NCBI GenBank assembly: GCA_038025085.1 | Contig: CM076146.1 | Location: 21,957,001-22,021,000 of the forward strand | DNA length: 64,000 nucleotides | Direction: 5' to 3' | From: Tetragonia tetragonoides | Taxonomy: Eukaryota; Streptophyta; Magnoliopsida; Caryophyllales; Aizoaceae | Shown here: piece by piece, positions 1 through 10,892 of the stretch | How positions within the stretch are numbered: the stretch's first letter is position 1 | Layout: every line of letters begins with the position of its first letter | The notes under the pieces: generated by a model | What the model saw: only the letters and a program-made list of their open reading frames with translations | Databases searched by the model: none | Told to the model about the DNA's origin: nothing | Made by a program: the position numbers and the translations under genes

Positions 1-1664
1 GTGAAATTATACCTAGGATATTTACAGTTACAAACAAGCTTCAACTCAAGCTTTTGAATGCATTTAAGCGTTTTAAAAGCTCATACGGGTAGGGTGAAAG
101 AGATTTGAGTTCTTCTGTGTTGTATATTAAGAGAAAGCATCCAAATACTTTGTTTGCATTCATTTGAGTGTGAAACTACACCTAGGATGTTTACAAGTAC
201 AAACAAGCTTCAACTCATGCTTTTGATTGTATTTACGAGTTATAAAAGCTCATACGAGTAGGGTGAAAGAGATTTGAGTTCTTTTGTGTTGTATATTAAG
301 AGAAAGCATCCAAATACTTTGTTTGCAATCATTTGAGTGTGAAACTATACCTAGGATGTTTACAGTCACAAACAAGCTTCAACTCAAGCTTCTGAATGCA
401 TTTACGCGTTTTAAAAGCTCATACGAGTACGGTGAAAGAGATTTGAGTTCTTTTGTGTTGTATATTAAGAGAGAGTATCCAAATACTTTGTTTGCATTCA
501 TTTGAGTGTGAAATTATACCTAGGATGTTTACAGTTACAAACAAGCTTCAACTCAAGCTTTTGAATGCATTTACGCGTTTTAAAAGCTCATACGAGTAGG
601 GGGAAAGAGATTTGAGTTCTTTTGTGTTGTATATTAAGAGAAAGCATCCAAATACTTTGTTTGCATTCATTTGAGTGTGAAACTAGACCTAAGATGTTTA
701 CAGTTACAAACAAGCTTCAACTCAAGCTTTTGAATGCATTTACGCGCTTTAAAAGCTCATACGAGGAGGGTGAAAGAGAATTGGGTTCTTCTGTGTTGTA
801 TATTAAGAGAAAGCATCCCAATACTTTGTTTACATTCATTTGAGTGTAAAACTACACCTAGGATGTTTACAGTTACAAACAAGCTTCAACTCAAGCTTTT
901 GAATGCATTTACGCGCTTTAACAGCTCTTACGACTAGGGTGATAGAAATTGAGTTCTTTTGTGTTTTATATTTAGAGAAAGCATCCAAATAATTTGTTTG
1001 CAATCATTTGAGTGTGAAACTACACCTAGGATGTTTACAGTTACAAACATGCTTCAACTCAAGCTTTTGAATGCATTTACGCGTTTTAAAAGCTCATACG
1101 AGTAGGGTGAAAGAGATTTGAGTTCTTTTGTGTTGTATATTAAGAGAAAGCATCCAAATACTTTGTTTGCATTCATTTGAGTGTGAAACTACACCTAGGA
1201 TGTTTACAAGTACAAACAAGCTTCAACTCATGCTTTTGATTGTATTTACGAGTTATAAAAGCTCATACGAGTAGGGTGAAAGAGATTTGAGTTCTTTTGT
1301 GTTGTATATTAAGAGAAAGCATCCAAATACTTTGTTTGCAATCATTTGAGTGTGAAACTACACCTAGGATGTTTACAGTTACAAACAAGCTTCAACTCAA
1401 GCTTTTGAATGCATTTACGCGCTTTAAAAGCTCATACGAGTAGGGTGAAAGAGATTTGAGTTCTTTTGTGTTGTATATTAAGAGAAAGCATCCAAATACT
1501 TTGTTTGCATTCATTTGAGTGTGAAACTAGACCTAAGATGTTTACAGTTACAAACAAGCTTCAACTCAAGCTTTTGAATGCATTTACGCGCTTTAAAAGC
1601 TCATACGAGGAGGGTGAAAGAGAATTGGGTTCTTCTGTGTTGTATATTAAGAGAAAGCATCCCA

Positions 1665-3169
1665 ATACTTTGTTTGCATTCATTTGAGTGTGAAACTACA
1701 CCTAGGATGTTTACAACTACAAACAAGCTTCAACTCAAGCTGTTGAATGAATTTACGCGTTTTAACAGCTCTTACGACTAGGGTGATAGAAATTGAGTTC
1801 TTTTGTGTTGTATATTAAGAGAAAGCATTTAAATACTTTGTTTGCAATCATTTGAGTGTGAAACTACACCTAGGATGTTTACAGTTACAAACAAGCTTCA
1901 ACTCAAGCTGCTGAATGAATTTACGCGTTTTAACAGCTCTTACGACTAGGGTGATAGAAATTGAGTTCTTTTGTGTTGTATATTTAGAGAAAGCATCCAA
2001 AAAATTTGTTTGCAATCATTTGAGTGTGAAACTACACCTAGGATGTTTACAGTTACAAACAAGCTTCAACTCAAGCTTTTGAATGCATTTACGCGTTTTA
2101 AAAGCTTATACGAGTAGGGTGAAAGAGATTTGAGTTCTTTTGTGTTGTATATTAAGAGAAAGCATCCAAATAATTTGTTTGCAATCATTTGAGTGTGAAA
2201 CTACACCTAGGATGTTTACAGTTACAAACATGCTTCAACTCAAGCTTTTGAATGCATTTACGCGTTTTAAAAGCTCATACGAGTAGGGTGAAAGAGATTT
2301 GAGTTCTTTTGTGTTGTATATTAAGAGAAAGCATCCAAATACTTTGTTTGCAATCATTTGAGTGTGAAACTACACCTAGGATGTTTACAGTTACAAACAA
2401 GCTTCAACTCAAGCTTTTGAATGCATTTACGCGTTTTAAAAGCTCATACGAGTAGGGTGAAAGAGATTCGAGTTCTTCTGTGTCGTATATTAAGAGAAAG
2501 CATCCAAATACTTTTTTTGCATTCATTTGAGTGTGAAACTATACCTAGGATGTTTACAGTTGCAAACAAGCTTCAACTCAAGCTTTTGAATGCATTTACG
2601 CGCTTTAAAAGCTCATACGAGTAGGGTGAAAGAGATTTGAGTTCTTTTGTGTTGTATATTAAGAGAAAGCATCCAAATACTTTGTTTGCATTCATTTGAG
2701 TGTGAAACTACACCTAGGATGTTTACAACTACAAACAAGCTTCAACTCAAGCTGTTGAATGAATTTACGCGTTTTAACAGCTCTTACGACTAGGGTGATA
2801 GAAATTGAGTTCTTTTGTGTTGTATATTAAGAGAAAGCATTTAAATACTTTGTTTGCAATCATTTGAGTGTGAAACTACACCTAGGATGTTTACAGTTAC
2901 AAACAAGCTTCAACTCAAGCTGCTGAATGAATTTACGCGTTTTAACAGCTCTTACGACTAGGGTGATAGAAATTGAGTTCTTTTGTGTTGTATATTTAGA
3001 GAAAGCATCCAAAAAATTTGTTTGCAATCATTTGAGTGTGAAACTACACCTAGGATGTTTACAGTTACAAACAAGCTTCAACTCAAGCTTTTGAATGCAT
3101 TTACGCGTTTTAAAAGCTTATACGAGTAGGGTGAAAGAGATTTGAGTTCTTTTGTGTTGTATATTAAGA
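1665..3169 (+). repeat. six-monomer (1,012-bp) offset duplication
   Basis: The segment 1665-2157 recurs at about 2677-3169. Both copies hold a class B monomer with ACAACTAC and the rare change AAAGCATTTAAAT, then a class B monomer with CATCCAAAAAATTTG, then a class A monomer with AAAGCTTATACG. The shared rare changes identify a duplication with an offset of 1,012 bp. The copies diverge after AGAGA, where one reads AAGCATCC and the other GAGTATCC. Confidence 0.8.
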
Positions 3170-3375
3170 GAGAGTATCCAAATACTTTGTTTGCATACAT
3201 TTGAGTGTGAAATTATACCTAGGATGTTTACAGTTACAAACAAGCTTCAACTCAAGCTTTTGAATGCATTTACGCGTTTTAAAAGCTCATACGAGTAGGG
3301 GGAAAGAGATTTGAGTTCTTTTGTGTTGTATATTAAGAGAAAGCATCCAGATACTTTGTTTGCATTCATTTGAGT

Positions 3376-3543
3376 GTGAAACTACACCTAGGATGTTTAC
3401 AAGTACAAACAAGCTTCAACTCAAGCTGTTGAATGAATTTACGCGTTTTAACAGCTCTTACGACTAGGGTGATAGAAATTGAGTTCTTTTGTGTTGTATA
3501 TTAAGAGAAAGCATCCAAATAATTTGTTTGCAATCATTTGAGT
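3376..3543 (+). repeat. class B monomer (168 bp), reference copy
   Basis: This is the second major monomer class. It differs from class A in a linked group of changes: ACAAGTAC or ACAACTAC in place of ACAGTTAC, GCTGTTGAATGAAT or GCTGCTGAATGAAT in place of GCTTTTGAATGCAT, TTAACAGCTCTTACGACTAG in place of TTAAAAGCTCATACGAGTAG, and GATAGAAATTGAG in place of GAAAGAGATTTGAG, which makes it 1 bp shorter. It loses the second AAGCTT and the ATGCAT palindrome. Class B copies occur singly or in short runs among class A copies throughout, for example at 1690-1857. The two classes have clearly evolved apart for some time and are now interspersed within HOR units. Confidence 0.93.
3424..3456. other. dyad in class B monomer, kept by paired change
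   Basis: Here the arms are AGCTGTT (3424-3430) and AACAGCT (3450-3456), again perfectly complementary over 7 bp and at the same monomer positions as in class A. Relative to class A, T at position 53 is G and its partner A at position 77 is C, so a T-A pair has become G-C with pairing kept. The GCTGCTG form of class B adds a further change at position 54 that breaks one pair, leaving five outer pairs. Confidence 0.75.
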
Positions 3544-4217
3544 GTGAAACTACACCTAGGATGTTTACAGTTACAAACATGCTTCAACTCAAGCTTTTGA
3601 ATGCATTTACGCGTTTTAAAAGCTCATACGAGTAGGCTGAAAGAGAGTTGAGTTCTTTTGTGTTGTATATTAAGAGAAATCATCCAAATACTTTGTTTGC
3701 ACTTATTTGAGTGTGAAACTACACCTAGGATGTTTACAGTTACAAACAAGCTTCAACTCAAGCTTTTGAATGCATTTACGCGTTTTAAAAGCTCATACGA
3801 GTAGGCTGAAAGAGATTGAGTTCTGTTGTGTTGTATATTAAGAGAAAGCATCCAAATAATTTGTTTGCATTTATTTGAGTGTGAAACTACACCTAGGATG
3901 TTTACAGTTAGAAACAAGCTTCAACTCAAGCTTTTGAATGCATTTACGCGTTTTAAAAGCTCATACGAGTAGGCTGAAAGAGAGTTGAGTTCTTTTGTGT
4001 TGTATATTAAGAGAAATCATCCAAATACTTTGTTTGCACTTATTTGAGTGTGAAACTACACCTAGGATGTTTACAGTTACAAACAAGCTTCAACTCAAGC
4101 TTTTGAATGCATTTACGCGTTTTAAAAGCTCATACGAGTAGGCTGAAAGAGATTGAGTTCTGTTGTGTTGTATATTAAGAGAAAGCATCCAAATAATTTG
4201 TTTGCATTTATTTGAGT
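3544..4217 (+). repeat. dimer HOR, 337 bp x 2
   Basis: Two copies of a 169+168-bp dimer lie at 3544-3880 and 3881-4217. The first member reads AGTAGGCTGAAAGAGAGTTGAG, with AAATCATCC and GCACTTATTTG. The second reads AGGCTGAAAGAGATTGAG, with TCTGTTGTG, AATAATTTG and GCATTTATTTG. The copies differ at a few sites, such as ACATGCTTC against ACAAGCTTC and GTTACAAAC against GTTAGAAAC. Related dimers recur later near 4630-4900, 6170-6400 and 10890-11120. Confidence 0.85.
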
Positions 4218-4261
4218 GTGAAACTACACCTAGGATGTTTACAGTTAGAAACAAGCTTCAA

Positions 4262-7200
4262 CTCAAGCTTTTGAATGCATTTACGCGTTTTAAAAGCTCA
4301 TACGGGTAGGGTGAAAGAGATTTGGGTTCTTTTGTGTTGTATATTAAGAGAAAGCATCCAAATACTTTGTTTGCAATCATTTGAGTGTGAAACTATACCT
4401 AGAATGTTTACAGTTACAAACAAGCTTCAACTTAAGCTTTTGAATGCATTACGCGTTTTAAAAGCTCATACGAGTAGGGTGAAAGAGATTTGAGTTCTTT
4501 TGTGTTGTATATTAAGAGAAAGCATCCAAATAATTTGTTTGCATTCATTTGAGTGTGAAACTAGACCTAAGATGTTTACAGTTACAAACAAGCTTCAACT
4601 CAAGCTTTTGAATGCATTTACGCGTTTTAAAAGCTCATACGAGTAGGGTGAAAGAGAGTTGAGTTCTTTTGTGTTGTATATTAAGAGAAATCATCCAAAT
4701 ACTTTGTTTGCACTTATTTGAGTGTGAAACTACACCTAGGATGTTTACAGTTACAAACAAGCTTCAACTCAAGCTTTTGAATGCATTTACGCGTTTTAAA
4801 AGCTCATACGAGTAGGCTGAAAGAGATTGAGTTCTGTTGTGTTGTATATTAAGAGAAAGCATCCAAATAATTTGTTTGCATTTATTTGAGTGTGAAACTA
4901 CACCTAGGATGTTTACAGTTAGAAACAAGCTTCAACTCAAGCTTTTGAATGCATTTACGCGCTTTAAAAGCTCATACGAGGAGGGTGAAAGAGAATTGGG
5001 TTCTTCTGTGTTGTATATTAAGAGAAAGCATCCCAATACTTTGTTTACATTCATTTGAGTGTAAAACTACACCTAGGATGTTTACCGTTACAAACAAGGT
5101 TCAACTCAAGCTTTTGAATGCATTTACGCGTTTTAACAGCTCTTACGACTAGGGTGATAGAAATTGAGTTCTTTTCTGTTTTATATTTAGAGAAAGCATC
5201 CAAATAATTTGTTTGCAATCATTTGAGTGTGAAACTACACCTAGGATGTTTACAGTTACAAACATGCTTCAACTCAAGCTTTTGAATGCATTTACGCGTT
5301 TTAAAAGCTCATACGAGTAGGGGGAAAGAGATTTGAGTTCTTTTGTTTTGTATATTAAGAGAAAGCATCCAAATACTTTGTTTGCATTCATTTGAGTGTG
5401 AAACTACACCTAGGATGTTTACAAGTACAAACAAGCTTCAACTCAAGCTGTTGAATGAATTTACGCGTTTTAACAGCCCTTACGACTAGGGTGATAGAAA
5501 TTGAGTTCTTTTGTGTTGTATATTAAGAGAAAGCATCCAAATACTTTGTTTGCAGTCATTTGAGTGTGAAACTACACCTAGGATGTTTAAAGTTACAAAC
5601 AAGCTTCAACTCAAGCTGCTGAATGAATTTACGCGTTTTAACAGCTCTTACGACTAGGGTGATTGAAATTGAGTTCTTTTGTGTTGTATATTAAGGGAAA
5701 CCATCCAAATACTTTGTTTGCAATCATTTGAGTGTGAAACTACACCTAGGATGTTTACAGTTACAAACAAGCATCAACTCAAGCTTTTGAATGCATTTAC
5801 GCGTTTTAAAAGCTCATACGGGTAGGGTGAAAGAGATTTGGGTTCTTTTGTGTTGTATATTAAGAGAAAGCATCCAAATACTTTGTTTGCAATCATTTGA
5901 GTGTGAAACTATACCTAGAATGTTTACAGTTACAAACAAGCTTCAACTTAAGCTTTTGAATGCATTACGCGTTTTAAAGCTCATACGAGTAGGGTGAAAG
6001 AGATTTGAGTTCTTTTGTGTTGTATATTAAGAGAAAGCATCCAAATACTTTGTTTGCATTCATTTGAGTGTGAAACTAGACCTAAGATGTTTACAGTTAC
6101 AAACAAGCTTCAACTCAAGCTTTTGAATGCATTTACGCGTTTTAAAAGCTCATACGAGTAGGGTGAAAGAGAGTTGAGTTCTTTTGTGTTGTATATTAAG
6201 AGAAATCATCCAAATACTTTGTTTGCACTTATTTGAGTGTGAAACTACACCTAGGATGTTTACAGTTACAAACAAGCTTCAACTCAAGCTTTTGAATGCA
6301 TTTACGCGTTTTAAAAGCTCATACGAGTAGGCTGAAAGAGATTGAGTTCTGTTGTGTTTTATATTAAGAGAAAGCATCCAAATAATTTGTTTGCATTTAT
6401 TTGAGTGTGAAACTACACCTAGGATGTTTACAGTTAGAAACAAGCTTCAACTCAAGCTTTTGAATGCATTTACGCGCTTTAAAAGCTCATACGAGGAGGG
6501 TGAAAGAGAATTGGGTTCTTCTGTGTTGTATATTAAGAGAAAGCATCCCAATACTTTGTTTACATTCATTTGAGTGTAAAACTACACCTAGGATGTTTAC
6601 CGTTACAAACAAGCTTCAACTCAAGCTTTTGAATGCATTTACGCGTTTTAACAGCTCTTACGACTAGGGTGATAGAAATTGAGTTCTTTTCTGTTTTATA
6701 TTTAGAGAAAGCATCCAAATAATTTGTTTGCAATCATTTGAGTGTGAAACTACACCTAGGATGTTTACAGTTACAAACATGCTTCAACTCAAGCTTTTGA
6801 ATGCATTTACGCGTTTTAAAAGCTCATACGAGTAGGGGGAAAGAGATTTGAGTTCTTTTGTTTTGTATATTAAGAGAAAGCATCCAAATACTTTGTTTGC
6901 ATTCATTTGAGTGTGAAACTACACCTAGGATGTTTACAAGTACAAACAAGCTTCAACTCAAGCTGTTGAATGAATTTACGCGTTTTAACAGCTCTTACGA
7001 CTAGGGTGATAGAAATTGAGTTCTTTTGTGTTGTATATTAAGAGAAAGCATCCAAATACTTTGTTTGCAGTCATTTGAGTGTGAAACTACACCTAGGATG
7101 TTTAAAGTTACAAACAAGCTTCAACTCAAGCTGCTGAATGAATTAACGCGTTTTAACAGCTCTTACGACTAGGGTGATTGAAATTGAGTTCTTTTGTGTT

Positions 7201-7590
7201 GTATATTAAGGGAAACCATCCAAATACTTTGTTTGCAATCATTTGAGTGTGAAACTACACCTAGGATGTTTACAGTTACAAACAAGCATCAACTCAAGCT
7301 TTTGAATGCATTTACGCGTTTTAAAAGCTCATACGGGTAGGGTGAAAGAGATTTGGGTTCTTTTGTGTTGTATATTAAGAGAAAGCATCCAAATACTTTG
7401 TTTGCAATCATTTGAGTGTGAAACTATACCTAGAATGTTTACAGTTACAAACAAGCTTCAACTTAAGCTTTTGAATGCATTACGCGTTTTAAAGCTCATA
7501 CGAGTAGGGTGAAAGAGATTTGAGTTCTTTTGTGTTGTATATTAAGAGAAAGCATCCAAATACTTTGTTTGCATTCATTTGAGTGTGAAA
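4262..7590 (+). repeat. 9-mer HOR, about 1,515 bp, two copies plus fragment
   Basis: Unit 1 is about 4262-5777, unit 2 about 5778-7292, and a third partial copy runs to about 7590, where CTAGACC gives way to CTATACC. Each unit contains a monomer shortened at GCATTACGCG, a dimer with TCTGTTGTG, a CGAGGAGGG/CATCCCAAT monomer with GTAAAACTAC, and class B monomers with GTTTAAAG and AAGGGAAACC. Differences seen between units 1 and 2 include ACAAGGTTC/ACAAGCTTC, ACAGCCCTT/ACAGCTCTT, GTTGTATA/GTTTTATA, AATTTACG/AATTAACG and a 1-bp indel in TTTTAAAAGCTC, so they are over 99% identical by eye. Confidence 0.85.
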
Positions 7591-10500
7591 CTATACCTAG
7601 GATGTTTACAGTCACAAACAAGCTTCAACTCAAGCTTCTGAATGCATTTACGCGTTTTAAAAGCTCATACGAGTGGGGTGAAAGAGATTTGAATTCTTTT
7701 GTGTTGTAAATTAAGAGAAAGCATCCAAATACGTTTTTTTCATTCATTTGAGTGTAAAACTACACCTAGGATGTTTACAAGTACAAACAAGCTTCAACTC
7801 AAGCTGCTGAATGAATTTACGCGTTTTAACAGCTCTTACGACTAGGGTGATAGAAATTGAGTTCTTTTGTGTTGTATATTAAGAGAAAGCATCCAAAAAC
7901 TTTGTTTGCTTTCATTTGAGTGTGAAATTACACCTAGGATGTTTACAGTTACAAACAAGCTTCAACTCAAGCTGCTGAATGAATTTACGCGTTTTAACAG
8001 CTCTTACGACTAGGGTGATAGAAATTGAGTTCTTTTGTGTTGTATATTTAGAGAAAGAATCGAAATAATTTGTTTGCAATCATTTGAGTGTGAAACTACA
8101 CCTAGGATGTTTACCGTTACAAACAAGCTTCAACTCAAGCTTTTGAATGCATTTACGCGTTTTAAAAGCTCATACGAGTAGGGTGAAGGAGATTTGAGTT
8201 CTTTTGTGTTGTATACTAAGAGAAAGCATCCAAATACTTTGTTTGCAATCATTTGAGTGTGAAACTATACCTAGGATGTTTACAGTTACAAACAAGCTTC
8301 AACTCAAGCTTTTGAATGCATTTACGCGTTTTAAAAGCTCATACGAGTAGGGTGAAAGAGATTTGAGTTCTTTTGTGTTGTATATTAAGAGAAAGCATCC
8401 AAATACTTTGTTTGCATTCATTTGAGTGTGAAACTACACCTAGGATGTTTACAAGTACAAACAAGCTTCAACTCAAGCTGCTGAATGAATTTACGCGTTT
8501 TAACAGCTCTTACGACTAGGGTGATAGAAATTGAGTTCTTTTGTGTTGTATATTAAGAGAAAGCATCCAAATACTTTGTTTGCAATCATTTGAGTGTGAA
8601 ACTACACCTAGGATGTTTACAGTTACAAACAAGCTTCAACTCAAGCTTTTGAATGCATTTACGCGTTTTAAAAGCTCATACGAGTAGGGTGAAAGAGATT
8701 TGAGTTCTTCTGTGTTGTATATTAAGAGAAAGCATCCAAATACTTTGTTTGCATTCATTTGAGTGTGAAACTATACCTAGGATGTTTACAGTTACAAACA
8801 AGCTTCAACTCAAGCTTTTGAATGCATTTACGCGTTTTAAAAGCTCATACGAGTAGGGTGAAAGAGATTTGGGTTCTTTTGTGTTGTATATTAAGAGAAA
8901 GCATCCAAATACTGTGTTTGCAATCATTTGAGTGTGAAACTACACCTACGATGTTTACAAGTACAAACAAGCTTCAACTCAAGCTGTTGAATGAATTTAC
9001 GCGTTTTAACAGCTCTTACGACTAGGGCGATAGAAATTGAGTTCTTTTGTGTTGTATATTAAGAGAAAGCATCCAAATACTTTGTTTGCAATCATTTGAG
9101 TGTGAAACTACACCTAGGATGTTTACAGTTACAAACAAGCTTCAACTCAAGCTGTTGAATGAATTTACGCGTTTTAACAGCTCTTACGACTAGGGTGATA
9201 GAAATTGAGTTCTTTTGTGTTGTATATTAAGAGAAAGCATCCAAATATTTTGTTTGCATTTATTTGAGTGTGAAACTACACCTAGGATGTTTACAGTTAC
9301 AAACAAGCTTCAACTCAAGCTTTTGAATGCATTTACGCGTTTTAAAAGCTCATACGAGTAGGGTGAAAGAGATTTGAGTTCTTTTGTGTTGTATATTAAG
9401 AGAAAGCATCCAAATACTTTGTTTGCATTCATTTGAGTGTGAAACTATACCTAGGATGTTTACAGTCACAAACAAGCTTCAACTCAAGCTTCTGAATGCA
9501 TTTACGCGTTTTAAAAGCTCATACGAGTATGGTGAAAGAGATTTGAGTTCTTTTGTGTTGTATATTAAGAGAAAGCATCTAAATACGTTGTTTTCATTAA
9601 TTTGAGTGTAAAACTACACCTAGGATGTTTACAAGTACAAACAAGCTTCAACTGAAGCTGCTGAATGAATTTACGCGTTTTAACAGCTCTTACGACTAGG
9701 GTGATAGAAATTGAGTTCTTTTGTGTTGTATATTAAGAGAAAGCATCCAAATACTTTGTTTGCTTTCATTTGAGTGTGAAATTACACCTAGGATGTTTAC
9801 AGTTACAAACAAGCTTCAACTCAAGCTGCTGAATGAATTTACGCGTTTTAACAGCTCTTACGACTAGGGTGATAGAAATTGAGTTCTTTTGTGTTGTATA
9901 TTTAGAGAAAGCATCCAAAAAATTTGTTTGCAATCATTTGAGTGTGAAACTACACCTAGGATGTTTACAGTTACAAACAAGCTTCAACTCAAGCTTTTGA
10001 ATGCATTTACGCGTTTTAAAAGCTTATACGAGTAGGGTGAAAGAGATTTGAGTTCTTTTGTGTTGTATATTAAGAGAGAGTATCCAAATACTTTGTTTGC
10101 ATACATTTGAGTGTGAAATTATACCTAGGATGTTTACAGTTACAAACAAGCTTCAACTCAAGCTTTTGAATGCATTTACGCGTTTTAAAAGCTCATACGA
10201 GTAGGGGGAAAGAGATTTGAGTTCTTTTGTGTTGTATATTAAGAGAAAGCATCCTGATACTTTGTTTGCATTCATTTGAGTGTGAAACTACACCTAGGAT
10301 GTTTACAAGTACAAACAAGCTTCAACTCAAGCTGTTGAATGAATTTACGCGTTTTAACAGCTCTTACGACTAGGGTGATAGAAATTGAGTTCTTTTGTGT
10401 TGTATATTAAGAGAAAGCATCCAAATACTTTGTTTGCAATCATTTGAGTGTGAAACTACACCTAGGATGTTTACAGTTACAAACAAGCTTCAACTCAAGC

Positions 10501-10892
10501 TGCTGAATGAATTTACGCGTTTTAAAAGCTCATACGAGTAGGGTGAAAGAGATTTGAGTTCTTTTGTGTTGTATATTAAGAGAAATCATCCAAATACTTT
10601 GTTTGCAATCATTTGAGTGTGAAACTACACCTTGGATGTTTACAGTTACAAACAAGCTTCCACTCAAGCTTTTGAATGCATTTACGCGTTTTAAAAGCTC
10701 ATACGAGTAGGGTGAAAGAGATTTGAGTTCTTTTGTGTTGTATATTAAGAGAAAGCATCCAAATACTTTGTTTGCATTTATTTGAGTGTGAAACTACACC
10801 TAGGATGTTTACAAGTACAAACAAGCTTCAACTCATGCTTTTGATTGTATTTACGAGTTATAAAAGCTTATAGGAGTAGGGTGAAAGAGATT
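6175..10892 (+). repeat. 28-mer repeat unit, copy 1 (4,718 bp)
   Basis: This is the first copy of a 4,718-bp segment of about 28 monomers that is immediately repeated. It begins inside the second 9-mer HOR unit, so it is younger than that 9-mer. Rare private marks include TTAACGCG near 7141, GGTGAAGGAG near 8185, CCTACGATG near 8945, GGGCGATAG near 9026, GCATCTAAATACGTTG near 9577, ATCCTGATAC near 10250 and CTTCCACTC near 10660. It ends after TATTAAGAG in the monomer carrying CTTATAGGAG. Confidence 0.88.

Larger units (their letters stand above)
1..3543 (+). repeat. irregular mosaic of class A and B monomers
   Basis: There is no clean HOR across this stretch. A distinctive divergent monomer (ACTCATGCTTTTGATTG, ACGAGTTATAAAAG) begins at 170 and again at 1183, six monomers apart. 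A block of about 220 bp around 622-835 recurs at about 1466-1679, five monomers (844 bp) apart, with one difference noticed. Class B copies come in runs of two (1690-2025). A variant with ATTCGAG and GTGTCGTATA followed by TTTTTTTGC starts at 2364. No gene or other element was seen. Confidence 0.85.

Noticed and set aside
284..505. Short open frames of about 67-83 codons on both strands, recurring with similar peptides all along the window
   Set aside because: They are translations of the same satellite monomer. The monomer length is not a multiple of three, so frames close within about one and a half monomers; no start context, codon pattern or conserved domain is visible, and the peptides vary only as the repeat varies.
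2470..2500. Possible CENP-B box (TTCG....A..CGGG)
   Set aside because: F monomers contain TTCGAGTTC and some class A copies contain ATACGGG, but no copy examined has the TTCG, A and CGGG elements together in the needed spacing on either strand.
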